A stretch of 64,000 nt of DNA from Streptomyces sp. R21 (GTDB lineage: Bacteria; Actinomycetota; Actinomycetes; Streptomycetales; Streptomycetaceae), in assembly GCF_041051975.1 (NCBI RefSeq), contig NZ_CP163435.1:1302001-1366000 (forward strand). The letters are read 5' to 3'. Shown in pieces: positions 26,122 through 33,995 of the stretch (position 1 is its first letter; every line of letters starts with the position of its first letter). Both the position numbers and the translations under genes were made by a program. The notes beneath the pieces are model-generated. The model saw only the letters and a program-made list of their open reading frames with translations, was not told the origin of the DNA and did no database searches.

Positions 26122-26520
26122 TCAGGCCTGGAAGGTCGTCACGCGCCGCTGGAGCAGCCAGGTGCCGTCGACCCGGCGGAATCTGTCGTCGTAGTGCCCC
26201 ACGACCTGCACCGTCCAGCCCGAGTCGCCGCGGTGGAAGAAGGCGACATCGCTCGCCGCCGTCGCCTCGTCGGGCCCGGAGGAGGTGACGACCGTGTTGC
26301 CCACCATGTGCAGTTGGGGCTGCGTGGGCTCCCACCCCTTGAAGGCGGCGCGCAGCGCGTCGTGCCCCTGGAGGGGTTCCATGCCCGGAAGTTCCAGGAT
26401 CGCGTCGGGGGTGTACAGCGCGACGATGTCGTCGGTGCGGCCGGCGTCCTGGGCCTGGGTGTGCGCCCCGATCACGGCACGCACGCCCGCCGCGACCCAC
26501 GCCTGTGTGGATTCGCTCAT
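26122..26520 (-). CDS. NTF2-like / SnoaL-like protein B
   Basis: The 132-residue protein is a tandem paralogue of protein A: VIGAHTQAQDAGRTDDIVAL, PDAILELPGMEPLQGHDALR, PQLHMVGNTVVTSSGP and YDDRFRRVDGTWLLQRR. The fold is that of ketosteroid isomerase and SnoaL-type enzymes, which bind a hydrophobic ring compound in a deep cone, but the catalytic residues cannot be assigned by eye. I chose the ATG at 26520 with GGAG upstream. It diverges from the cyclase-family gene across a promoter with two operators. Confidence 0.75.
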   Translation of the reverse strand: MSESTQAWVAAGVRAVIGAHTQAQDAGRTDDIVALYTPDAILELPGMEPLQGHDALRAAFKGWEPTQPQLHMVGNTVVTSSGPDEATAASDVAFFHRGDSGWTVQVVGHYDDRFRRVDGTWLLQRRVTTFQA

Positions 26521-26539
26521 CACTTCTCCAAGAGGTAGA

Positions 26540-26559
26540 CGTTTCGACCGCACAGTCTA
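26540..26559. promoter_or_regulatory. 20-bp TetR-type operator before the NTF2-fold pair
   Basis: CGTTTCGACCGCACAGTCTA matches the site at 23957-23976 at 15 of 20 positions (GTTTCGACCG then CAGTC). It lies 20 bases upstream of NTF2-like protein B. Confidence 0.45.
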
Positions 26560-26609
26560 TTACTCACTCTCAAGCAATAAGAAGACCCGTACCGAAACGA
26601 ACAGGCTTG

Positions 26610-26625
26610 TTGACCGAACGGTACA
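26610..26625. promoter_or_regulatory. 16-bp TetR-type operator before the cyclase gene
   Basis: The reverse strand reads TGTACCGTTCGGTCAA, 15 of 16 bases identical to the site at 29927-29942. The half-sites are the same as in the 20-bp family but closer together. Confidence 0.6.
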
Positions 26626-26683
26626 TTCGAAATAGCATGCGGGCGACTGTCGACGGGGACTGTCGCCTAAGGAGGCGTTTATC

Positions 26684-27730
26684 GTGACGAAGCGTTGGAA
26701 GCAGCGGCCGCCTGGTTCGACGTGGGGGGATTTCGGTGAGGACGACGAGCTGGGGCGCATCAACCTGCTCACCCCAGAGAAGGTCCTGCAGGGCGTCCGG
26801 GAGGTCGAGCACGGGATCAGCTTCAGCCTGAGCCTGCCGCTGGACTATCCGGGCGGCACGTCGCTGAACCAGCGCCGCTACCCGCCGATCCTGCGCCCCA
26901 CCGAGGACCTCCAGCACAAGCAGGACGTCTTCTACAACATCAAGGCCAGCGAGCACTTCTCGCCCGACCTGATCGACGTGTGGTCGGACGACGTGGTCAC
27001 CCTGTGGCTGCAGTACTCCACCCAGTGGGACGCCCTCGCCCACCAGGGCGCCGAGTTCGACGCCGACGGAGACGGGGTCGCCGAGCCGGTCTACTACAAC
27101 GGCTACCGGGCGGACACTGACCTCGTCGGCCCCGCCGAGGACGCCAAGGGCGACGGCAGCGGAAGCCTGAGCTTCGCCCGTCACCTCGGCCTGGAGCACA
27201 TGGCGCAGCACGGGGTGCAGGGCCGTGGCGTGCTCATCGACATCGCCCACCACCTGGGAACCGGCTACCAGCCGGTCAACTTCCAGCAGCTCCAGGAGAT
27301 CATGGCGGCCGACAACGTCGTGGTCGAGCCCGGCGACATCCTCCTGCTGCACACGGGCTTCGCCACCCAGGTCCTCGCCTGGGAGAAGAACCCCGACCCG
27401 GTCGCCATCCACCAGACAGCGGCCTACCTCGACGCGGACGACCCGAAGCTGCTCGAATGGGTCGCCGAGTCGCAGATCTCCGCGATCGCCTCGGACAACT
27501 ACGCGATCGAGGGCGTGGGCGTCACCCAGGCCCAGGGCCCGCACACGCTGCTCCCGCTCCATCACCTGTGCCTGTTCAAGCTGGGTGTGCCGATGGGTGA
27601 GCTGTGGTACCTCAACGACCTGGCCGCCTGGCTGCGCGAGCACAGCCGCAGCCGCTTCCTGCTCACCGCTCCCCCGCTGAACCTGCCCGGCACCCAGGGC
27701 AGTCCGCTCACTCCGGTCGCGACCGTCTGA
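26684..27730 (+). CDS. Cyclase-family (kynurenine formamidase-like) metal-dependent hydrolase
   Basis: The 348-residue protein belongs to the cyclase / kynurenine formamidase-like family (PF04199 type). It has the metal-site region STQWDALAHQG, GRGVLIDIAHHLGTG, VVVEPGDILLLHTGFA, SAIASDNYAIEG and HHLCLFKLGVPMGELWYLNDL. Longer members such as this occur in degradation clusters and hydrolyse amide, lactone or related bonds. Its position across from a Baeyer-Villiger enzyme suggests hydrolysis of the ester or lactone product; this is inference. The GTG at 26684 follows a textbook AAGGAGG. A 43-base hairpin terminates it. Confidence 0.8.
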   Translation: MTKRWKQRPPGSTWGDFGEDDELGRINLLTPEKVLQGVREVEHGISFSLSLPLDYPGGTSLNQRRYPPILRPTEDLQHKQDVFYNIKASEHFSPDLIDVWSDDVVTLWLQYSTQWDALAHQGAEFDADGDGVAEPVYYNGYRADTDLVGPAEDAKGDGSGSLSFARHLGLEHMAQHGVQGRGVLIDIAHHLGTGYQPVNFQQLQEIMAADNVVVEPGDILLLHTGFATQVLAWEKNPDPVAIHQTAAYLDADDPKLLEWVAESQISAIASDNYAIEGVGVTQAQGPHTLLPLHHLCLFKLGVPMGELWYLNDLAAWLREHSRSRFLLTAPPLNLPGTQGSPLTPVATV

Positions 27731-27804
27731 CGCGGCGGCGACCGGCATCCGCCGCTGGTCACGGCCGGTCCTGCCGATATGGCCGGGCCGGCGGCGGATG
27801 ACAG

Positions 27805-27847
27805 AAAGGGGATGGCCCCGGGACTCGATCCCGGGGCCATCCCCTTT
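27805..27847. terminator. Strong bidirectional terminator
   Basis: Perfect 19-bp arms at 27805-27823 and 27829-27847 surround the 5-base loop CTCGA, starting AAAGGGGATGG and ending CCATCCCCTTT. It lies between the convergent cyclase and E1 genes and has short A/T runs on both sides. Confidence 0.9.
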
Positions 27848-27864
27848 GCCGTGCGTACGCCGGT

Positions 27865-29865
27865 TCACACCGCCGCGATCCGCCGCAGTGTGTCGGCGAT
27901 GGTGTCGCGCGAGGGCAGCCACAGCCGTTCCAGCGACGGGGCGTACGGAGCGGGCATCGCCGGCGCCGCGACCCGGGTGACCGGCGCGTCCAGGTGCCAG
28001 AAGCCCTCGTCGACGGCGAGGGCGGCCAGTTCGGCGCCGACGCCGAAGTCCCGTACCGCCTCGTGCGCGATGACCAGACGGTTGGTCTTGGCGAGGGAGG
28101 CGAGCACCGTCTCCCGGTCCAGGGGGGCGATCGTACGCAGGTCGACCACCTCCACACCGACGCCCTCCGCGGCGAGCAACTCCGCGGCGGCCAGGGCGTC
28201 CTGGACCATCCGCGACCAGGAGACGAGCGTGATGTCGGTGCCCTCGCGGACGACCTTGGCCTTGCCCAGCGGGATCATGTGGTCCACCGGCGGCTTCGGG
28301 CCCTTGAGGCCGTACTGCAGCCGGTTCTCGATGAAGACGACCGGGTTGGGGTCCTGGATGGCCGCCCTCAACAGGCCATAGGTGTCGGCCGGGTTGGACG
28401 GCATCACCACGGTCAGCCCGGGGATGTGCGCGAGCATCGCCTCCAGGCTCTGCGAGTGCTGGCTGCCCGAGGAACGTCCGGCGCCGAACTGGGTACGCAC
28501 CACCAGCGGCATCGAGGCCCGGCCGCCGGTCATGAAGCGCAGTTTGGCGGCCTGGTTGAGCAGCATGTCCAGGGCGACGCCGATGAAGTCCATGTACATG
28601 ATCTCGACGACCGGTTTCATGCCGGCCATCGCCGCCCCCACGGCCGTACCGAGGATCGCGCTCTCGCTGATCGGCGTGTCACGGACCCGGCCCGGGAACG
28701 CCTGGGCCAGACCCCGGGTGAGCCCGAAGACATTGCCGCCCGCACCGACGTCGATACCGGCGACGAACACGGTGGGATCGGCGGCGAGTTCATGCTCCAG
28801 CGCGAGCCTGACGGCGTCCATGGAGCGGAAGATCTCGCCGCCGACGGCCGGGGCGGCCGGCTCCGGCAGGACGGGGCGGGGCGCCGAGACGAAGTCGTAC
28901 AGGCTCTCGGCGACGGGCTCGGGCAGGCTCCTGGCCCACTGCACGGCCGACTCGATCTCCTTGTCGATCTCCTCGTCGACCGCGTCGACCTCCGCGGCCG
29001 GCACTCCGGCGGCCGCCAGGTACCGGCGCGCCACCAGCAGCGGGTCGCGCTCCTTGGCCGCGGCGACCTCCTCGGCACTGCGGTAGCGCTCGGGGTCGCC
29101 CTCGTAGTGGCCGTGCCAGCGGTAGGTCTCCGCCTCGACGAGGACCGGCCCGCCACCGGCGCGCAGCCGCGCCACCACGTCGGTCATCATCCCCGCCACC
29201 GCGAGCACGTCGTTGCCGTCGACGTGTGCGTACCCGATCCCGTAACCCGCCGCGCGGGCCGACAAGGCGGCCCGGTGCTGCTCGGCGGCGGGCGAGAACT
29301 CCGAGTAGTGGTTGTTCTCGCACAGGAACACCACCGGCAGGTCCCATACGGCGGCCAGGTTCACGGCCTCGTGGAACATGCCCTGGGCGACCGCGCCGTC
29401 CCCGAAGAACGCCACCACCACGTCACCGGACTCGCGCAGCTTGGCCGCCGTCGCCACCCCGGCGGCTATGGGGAGCCCGGCGCCGACGATGCCGTTGGCG
29501 CCGTAGATCCCGATACCGGGGTCGGCGATGTGCATCGAGCCGCCGCGTCCATGGCACGTCCCGGCCTCCTTGCCCATCAGCTCGGCCATCATGGGCGCCG
29601 AGTCCAGACCCTTGGCCAGCACGTGGCCATGGCCGCGGTGGGTGGAGGTGATGCCGTCCCGCGGGCCGAGGGGCCAGCAGGCGCCCACGGCACTGGCCTC
29701 CTGACCGATCGACAGATGGAGGAAGCCGGGAATCTCCGTCGCCTTGTACAGGTCGGACGCCCGCTCCTCGAAACGCCGGATACGGCGCATCCGCCGGTAC
29801 ATCTCCAGGAGCTGATCCGCGTGCGTGGTTCCTGTCGTGGTCTGCTGTGGTGCCTCGGTCGTCAT
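27865..29865 (-). CDS. Fused alpha/beta E1 component of a 2-oxoacid (acetoin-type) dehydrogenase
   Basis: The 666-residue protein joins both E1 subunits in one chain. Residues about 20-320 are the alpha part, with the thiamine diphosphate motif GDGAVAQGMFHEAVNL ending CENN. Residues about 345-666 are the beta part, with AGIDVGAGGNVFGLTRGL, RVRDTPISESAILGTAVG, and GAGRSSGSQHSQSLEA. E1 decarboxylates a 2-oxoacid or cleaves acetoin and passes the acyl group to a lipoyl E2. No E2 or E3 gene is in the window, so either housekeeping partners are used or the product is transferred another way. The ATG at 29865 follows GAGGA. It diverges from a TetR gene across a 16-bp operator. Confidence 0.85.
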   Translation of the reverse strand: MTTEAPQQTTTGTTHADQLLEMYRRMRRIRRFEERASDLYKATEIPGFLHLSIGQEASAVGACWPLGPRDGITSTHRGHGHVLAKGLDSAPMMAELMGKEAGTCHGRGGSMHIADPGIGIYGANGIVGAGLPIAAGVATAAKLRESGDVVVAFFGDGAVAQGMFHEAVNLAAVWDLPVVFLCENNHYSEFSPAAEQHRAALSARAAGYGIGYAHVDGNDVLAVAGMMTDVVARLRAGGGPVLVEAETYRWHGHYEGDPERYRSAEEVAAAKERDPLLVARRYLAAAGVPAAEVDAVDEEIDKEIESAVQWARSLPEPVAESLYDFVSAPRPVLPEPAAPAVGGEIFRSMDAVRLALEHELAADPTVFVAGIDVGAGGNVFGLTRGLAQAFPGRVRDTPISESAILGTAVGAAMAGMKPVVEIMYMDFIGVALDMLLNQAAKLRFMTGGRASMPLVVRTQFGAGRSSGSQHSQSLEAMLAHIPGLTVVMPSNPADTYGLLRAAIQDPNPVVFIENRLQYGLKGPKPPVDHMIPLGKAKVVREGTDITLVSWSRMVQDALAAAELLAAEGVGVEVVDLRTIAPLDRETVLASLAKTNRLVIAHEAVRDFGVGAELAALAVDEGFWHLDAPVTRVAAPAMPAPYAPSLERLWLPSRDTIADTLRRIAAV

Positions 29866-29926
29866 GCGCGTCCTCGCATTGCTCGCGTGGCGGCACGCGA
29901 CCGCACCGCCTGACTCCTACTTTTAA

Positions 29927-29942
29927 TGTACCGTTCGGTCTA
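29927..29942. promoter_or_regulatory. 16-bp TetR-type operator between E1 and TetR genes
   Basis: TGTACCGTTCGGTCTA lies in the 108-base divergent promoter, 31 bases before the TetR start, as expected for an autoregulated TetR gene. The related site at 26610 differs by one base. Confidence 0.65.
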
Positions 29943-29973
29943 TCAAACTGTTCGTCGGCCGGGGAGAGACGAA

Positions 29974-30681
29974 ATGCCCAGACCACCGGGCCACGGGCCG
30001 GACTACGAGGTGCGGCGGCAGAAGATCATCGACACGGCCGCCGAGCTGTTCGCCCGCCAGGGCTACGCGGCGACCTCCGTCAACGACCTGGGCCGTGCGG
30101 TGGGGCTCGCCAAGGGAGCGCTGTACTACTACATCGGCTCCAAGGAGAACCTGCTGATCGAGATCCAGTCCCGGGTGATGTCCCCGCTGCTGTCCCGGGC
30201 CCGGGAGATCGCGACCCTCGACGCGGATCCGCTGGTGCGGCTGCGCCTGCTGTCGGAGTCGCTGCTGACGATCATCCTGCGCAGGCTCGACCACATCTGG
30301 GTCTACGAGCACGACTACCGCAGTCTCACCGGCGACTACCTGCACACACTGCTCGGCCAGCGCGCCGAGTTCGAACGGCTGGTCAGAGGACTGCTCACGG
30401 AGGCCGTCGGACAGGGCCGCTTCCGTACGATGCCGCCGCGACTGGCCACCCTGCAGTTCCTGAACCTGCACAACCACACCTACCAGTGGGTGAAGCCGGA
30501 CGGCCGCTGGGACGCGGCCCAGTTGTCGCGTGAGTACTGCGGCACCCTGCTGCGCGGTTTCGGCGCGCCGGGCGCCACCCTGCCGGACGTGGAGGAGAAG
30601 GCGGACGCGTTCAAGCGCGACCGCCCCGATCTGCCGCTCGACCCCGAAGCCGAGTGGCAGTCGGCCGAGGTCACCGGCTGA
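29974..30681 (+). CDS. TetR-family transcriptional regulator 1
   Basis: The 235-residue protein has an N-terminal TetR helix-turn-helix (IIDTAAELFARQGYAATSVN then AVGLAKGALYYYIGSKENLL) and a larger C-terminal ligand domain with a conserved-looking DHIWVYEHDYRSLTG stretch like acyl-CoA-responsive members. I chose the ATG at 29974, after GGGGAGAG, because the open frame upstream passes through the operator. Its likely sites are the 16-bp and possibly the 20-bp TnnACC/GGTnnA operators found before the transporter, P450, E1, ligase and other operons. Such regulators usually repress until a pathway CoA ester or substrate binds. Confidence 0.88.
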   Translation: MPRPPGHGPDYEVRRQKIIDTAAELFARQGYAATSVNDLGRAVGLAKGALYYYIGSKENLLIEIQSRVMSPLLSRAREIATLDADPLVRLRLLSESLLTIILRRLDHIWVYEHDYRSLTGDYLHTLLGQRAEFERLVRGLLTEAVGQGRFRTMPPRLATLQFLNLHNHTYQWVKPDGRWDAAQLSREYCGTLLRGFGAPGATLPDVEEKADAFKRDRPDLPLDPEAEWQSAEVTG

Positions 30682-30685
30682 CCTA

Positions 30686-30713
30686 GGGGCCCGCGGCGCA
30701 CACCGCGGGCCCC
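30686..30713. terminator. Terminator between convergent TetR and acyl-CoA dehydrogenase genes
   Basis: GGGGCCCGCGG (30686-30696) and CCGCGGGCCCC (30703-30713) are perfect 11-bp arms with a 6-base loop, followed by TTC. Confidence 0.8.
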
Positions 30714-30721
30714 TTCGCCTC

Positions 30722-31876
30722 TCATGCCTCCTTCACCAGCGCCCGGGCGATGACATCGCGCTGGATCTCGTTCGTGCCCTCGCCGATCTCGAGGATCTTG
30801 GCGTCTGCGTAGAACCGCGAGATCTCCGACTCGCGGACGTAGCCGTAGCCGCCGTGGATCTGCAGCGCCTGGGAAGCGGCCCGGTTGGCGACCTCGGAGG
30901 TGTACAGCTTCGCCATTGCGGCTTCCTTGCTGTACGGGCGGCCCTGGTCGGCGAGCCAGGCGGCGCGATAGACCATCCAGCGGGCGGCCTCGAACTCGGT
31001 GCCGATGTCGGCGATCTTGTGCGCCACCGCCTGGAACGACGACAGCGGACGGCCGAACTGATGCCGCTCCGTGGCGTGTTTGACTGCCAGCGCGAGCGCG
31101 GCCTTGGCCAGGGACAGCCCCAGGGCGGCGACGCTGATACGGCCCTTGTCGAGGACGGAGAGGAACTGACGCAGCCCGCCCCCCTCGTCTCCGATGAGGT
31201 GGTCGTCGGAGATCCAGCAGTCGTCGAAGATCAACTCCCGGGTGTCCATGGCGTGCCAGCCGAGCTTCTTCAGCTTGGCCCCACAGGTGTAGCCGGGGGT
31301 GCCGGTCGGGACGTAGAAGGTGGCGAACCGTTTCCGCCCGTCCTCGTTCCTGCCGGTGGTGGCCAGCAGCGTGACGCCCTGGCTGATGTCGGTGCCGGCG
31401 TTGGTGATGAACATCTTGGTGCCGTTGATCACCCAACCGCCGTCGCGCCGCTGTGCCGTGGTGGTGATGCCCGCGGCGTCGGAACCGGCACCGGGCTCGG
31501 TCAGGCCGAACGCGCCGATGGCCTCGCCCCGGGCCAGCGGGGCCAGCCAGCGCCGCTTCTGCTCCTCGGTGCCATAGGCCAGCAGCGGGAGGGTGGCGAT
31601 GGTGGAGTGCGCGTTCCAGGAGGAGGCCACCGACTGGTCGGCGGCGCCGAGTTCCTCCATGACGGCGACGTAGGAGACGGTGTCGGAACCCGCGCCCTCG
31701 TACTCCTCGGGCACGAGCATGCCCATCAGGCCGAGTTCGCCGAGCTTGGTGAAGACGTGCGTCGGGAACTCCTCCTTCTCCGACCACTCGGCCGCGTTGG
31801 GGATGATCTCCTTGGCGGCGAACTCGCGGACCATGTCCTGCAGGTCCCGGGTCTCCTCCGGCAGGTCGAAATCCAT
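30722..31876 (-). CDS. Acyl-CoA dehydrogenase 1 (short/branched-chain type)
   Basis: The 384-residue flavoprotein has the full acyl-CoA dehydrogenase pattern: [22 protein letters not shown] and FITNAG for FAD and substrate, the [12 protein letters not shown] region, and the C-terminal [15 protein letters not shown] with glutamate in the usual position of the catalytic base. It introduces the 2,3-double bond into an acyl-CoA and passes electrons to ETF. It ends 8 bases after the terminator and its start lies one base from the stop of the upstream alcohol dehydrogenase gene, so both share an operon with the enoyl-CoA hydratase. Confidence 0.9.
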   Translation of the reverse strand: MDFDLPEETRDLQDMVREFAAKEIIPNAAEWSEKEEFPTHVFTKLGELGLMGMLVPEEYEGAGSDTVSYVAVMEELGAADQSVASSWNAHSTIATLPLLAYGTEEQKRRWLAPLARGEAIGAFGLTEPGAGSDAAGITTTAQRRDGGWVINGTKMFITNAGTDISQGVTLLATTGRNEDGRKRFATFYVPTGTPGYTCGAKLKKLGWHAMDTRELIFDDCWISDDHLIGDEGGGLRQFLSVLDKGRISVAALGLSLAKAALALAVKHATERHQFGRPLSSFQAVAHKIADIGTEFEAARWMVYRAAWLADQGRPYSKEAAMAKLYTSEVANRAASQALQIHGGYGYVRESEISRFYADAKILEIGEGTNEIQRDVIARALVKEA

Positions 31877-31877
31877 G

Positions 31878-32936
31878 TCACAGTCCCTTCGGGGTCAGCA
31901 GCACCTTCAGGTGCTTTGCGCGGTCGGCTGCCAGGTCCGCGAAGACCCCGGCTCCTTCCGAGAGCGAGAAACGTCCGGTGATCAGGGGCGAGGCGTCCAG
32001 GCGCCCGGTGCTCATCAGGTCGATCACCCGGGGGATGTCGAAGTTGTAGCCGAGCGTGCCGAGCACGGACCGCTCGTAGAAGACGAGTTGGCCCATGTCG
32101 AACTCGACGCTGCCGTGGCCGACACCGGCGAGCACGACCCGCCCGCCGCGCCGGACGGTGGCCACCGCCTGGGTCGCGAGCGCGGGGACGCCGGTCGCGT
32201 CGATGACGACGTCCGGGCCGATGCGGCCGGTCTTCAGGAACACCTCACGGCGTACGTCGGTCTCGCGCGGGTCGAAGGCCTCGGTGACACCGATGTCGAG
32301 GAGCTTCTCCCGGCGTTCCTTGAGGGGTTCGCTGACGTAGAGCCCGGCGGCGCCGGCGAGGCGGGCCGCGAGGACGACGGCGAAGCCGATAGGGCCGCCG
32401 CCGACGACCAGGACGTTGTCGCCTGGCCGGACACCGGCCCGGGTGACGGCGTGCAGGCCCACGGCGAGGGGTTCGGCGGCGGCCGCCATCTCGTCGCTGA
32501 CGTTGTCGGGCAGCCGGGTGAGGCCCACGATCGGCACGGTGACGCGATCGGCGAAGGCGCCGGGCGAGGCGAGGCCCACCGAGCCGCTCTTCGGGCAGAT
32601 GTGGTACTCGCCGCGCACGCACCAGAAACAGACACCGCACCGCCACACGGGGTCGGTGGTCACCCGGTCGCCGATCGCGACGCCGGGCACCGCCCTGCCC
32701 AACGCGACCACGGTGCCGCTCAGTTCGTGGCCGAGGGCGAAGGGCGGGCTGGCACCGGTGAGCGGGTGCGGATCGCTGCGGATCATGTGTGGGCCTTCGA
32801 GGAACTCATGCAGGTCGGTGCCGCATACGCCGGCCCAGGCGACCTCGACGACTGCCTCGTGCGGCTCGGGCTGTGGGGGGTCGGGGACCTCCTCCAGCCG
32901 TAGGTCGCGTGCGGCGTGCCAGCGCAGTGCCCTCAT
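31878..32936 (-). CDS. Zinc-dependent alcohol dehydrogenase (butanediol-dehydrogenase-like MDR)
   Basis: The 352-residue medium-chain dehydrogenase has catalytic-zinc residues in AGVCGTDLHEFLEGP and LGHELSGTVVALG, a structural-zinc loop CGVCFWCVRGEYHIC, and the NAD fold VLVVGGGPIGFAVVLAARLAG. The extended LHEFLEGPHMIRSDPHPLTG segment is typical of (R,R)-butanediol dehydrogenase and related secondary-alcohol enzymes. It would oxidise a vicinal diol or hydroxy-ketone to a ketone, which fits a following acetoin-type E1 step; this is inference. I chose the ATG at 32936, with GGAGAAG upstream, rather than the long open frame reaching back to 33851. Confidence 0.85.
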   Translation of the reverse strand: MRALRWHAARDLRLEEVPDPPQPEPHEAVVEVAWAGVCGTDLHEFLEGPHMIRSDPHPLTGASPPFALGHELSGTVVALGRAVPGVAIGDRVTTDPVWRCGVCFWCVRGEYHICPKSGSVGLASPGAFADRVTVPIVGLTRLPDNVSDEMAAAAEPLAVGLHAVTRAGVRPGDNVLVVGGGPIGFAVVLAARLAGAAGLYVSEPLKERREKLLDIGVTEAFDPRETDVRREVFLKTGRIGPDVVIDATGVPALATQAVATVRRGGRVVLAGVGHGSVEFDMGQLVFYERSVLGTLGYNFDIPRVIDLMSTGRLDASPLITGRFSLSEGAGVFADLAADRAKHLKVLLTPKGL

Positions 32937-32985
32937 CTTCTCCACGCCCTTCTTGTGGGTTGTTGTTTTGCTGCGGCGCCGTCGT

Positions 32986-33023
32986 GGCTGGTCGCGCAGT
33001 TCCCCGCGCCCCTGATGGGGCGC
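32986..33023. repeat. Streptomyces-type GC-rich intergenic hairpin repeat
   Basis: The stretch begins GGCTGGTCGCGCAGTTCCCC and ends in the stem GCGCCCCTGATGGGGCGC. This sequence type is scattered through intergenic regions of Streptomyces genomes (established from general knowledge). Only one copy is present in the window. It may act as a terminator or mRNA stabiliser within this operon. Confidence 0.6.
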
Positions 33024-33034
33024 TGCCGAACCGC

Positions 33035-33823
33035 CTACTTGTCTCGTTCGGGTCTCTCGAAGCGCGCCTTGCCCGGGCCGTGTTCGAGGAAGGACTGGAT
33101 GCCGGTGGCGGCGTCCGTCGTGCCGAACACCCCTGTGAACAGGGAGCGTTCGAGTGCTAGCCCGGTGGACAGAGCCGAGTCGGCGCCATGGTCTATGGCC
33201 TCCTTGATCGCCTCCAGGGCCGCGGCGGGGCCCTCGGCGAGGCGACGGGCGTAGCGCAGGGCCGTGTCGTACACCTCGCCCGCGGGCACTACCTCGTCCA
33301 CCAGTCCGAGGCGGAGCGCCTCCTCCGCGCCCACTCGGCGGCCGGTCATCAGGAGGTTCTTGGCGCGGGACGGGCCGATCAGGCGGGTCAGGCGCTGGGT
33401 GCCGCCCGAGCCGGGGATGATGCCGAGCTGTACCTCGGGCTGGCCGAGGACCGCGTCGTCGGCGGCCACCCGGTAGTCGGCGGCGAGGGCCAGTTCGAGG
33501 CCGCCGCCGAGTGCGTACCCGGTGATCGCCGCGACGACCGGCACGGGCAGCCGGGCGACCTCGTCGAAGGTCCGCTGCAGTGCCCGGTTCCAGCCCCGCA
33601 CCTCTTCGGGGCCCATCACGGCCAGCGCCTTGACGTCCGCTCCGGCGGCGAACAGCCGCTCGCCGCCGTACAGCACCACGGCCCGCACCGCGCGGTCGTC
33701 CGCCAGCTCGCGTGCGGCGGCGGCCAGCTCGGCGCGCTGGGCGGTGTCGAAGGCGTTCATCGGCGGGTGTTCGAGTCGGACCGTGACGACGGGTCCGTCG
33801 GTGTCGAGGCGGATGCGAGGCAA
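33035..33823 (-). CDS. Enoyl-CoA hydratase/isomerase 1
   Basis: The 262-residue crotonase-family protein has the oxyanion-hole segments FAAGADVKAL and GYALGGGLELALAADYR, and both hydratase glutamates in GGGLELAL and QPEVQLGIIPGSGGTQRL. It hydrates trans-2-enoyl-CoA, following acyl-CoA dehydrogenase 1 in the same operon. It diverges from the CoA-ligase gene across a 172-base promoter with a 16-bp operator. The C-terminus FLEHGPGKARFERPER is typical of beta-oxidation members. Confidence 0.88.
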   Translation of the reverse strand: MPRIRLDTDGPVVTVRLEHPPMNAFDTAQRAELAAAARELADDRAVRAVVLYGGERLFAAGADVKALAVMGPEEVRGWNRALQRTFDEVARLPVPVVAAITGYALGGGLELALAADYRVAADDAVLGQPEVQLGIIPGSGGTQRLTRLIGPSRAKNLLMTGRRVGAEEALRLGLVDEVVPAGEVYDTALRYARRLAEGPAAALEAIKEAIDHGADSALSTGLALERSLFTGVFGTTDAATGIQSFLEHGPGKARFERPERDK

Positions 33824-33913
33824 GGGGCCCTCCTCGGTGTGGGGGTGGCATAGAGCCCGTCCGGATGGTTGTCGACCAGTGGGCTCCGTCGTAAAGTGCG
33901 GCTCAACGTTTTA

Positions 33914-33929
33914 TAGACCAAGAGGTACA
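33914..33929. promoter_or_regulatory. 16-bp TetR-type operator between hydratase and ligase genes
   Basis: The reverse strand reads TGTACCTCTTGGTCTA, keeping the TGTACC and GGTCTA half-sites with four bases between them. Confidence 0.55.
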
Positions 33930-33995
33930 CTAAATCTTGGTAGCGGGCAACCGACCGGTCGGGATAATCCCGGCCGCCGAGCCGGAAGAGTCGCC

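Noticed and set aside
29926..29973. ATG at 29926 as start of TetR regulator 1
   Set aside because: The codon lies inside the 16-bp operator and has no ribosome site; the ATG at 29974 follows GGGGAGAG and matches the family N-terminus.
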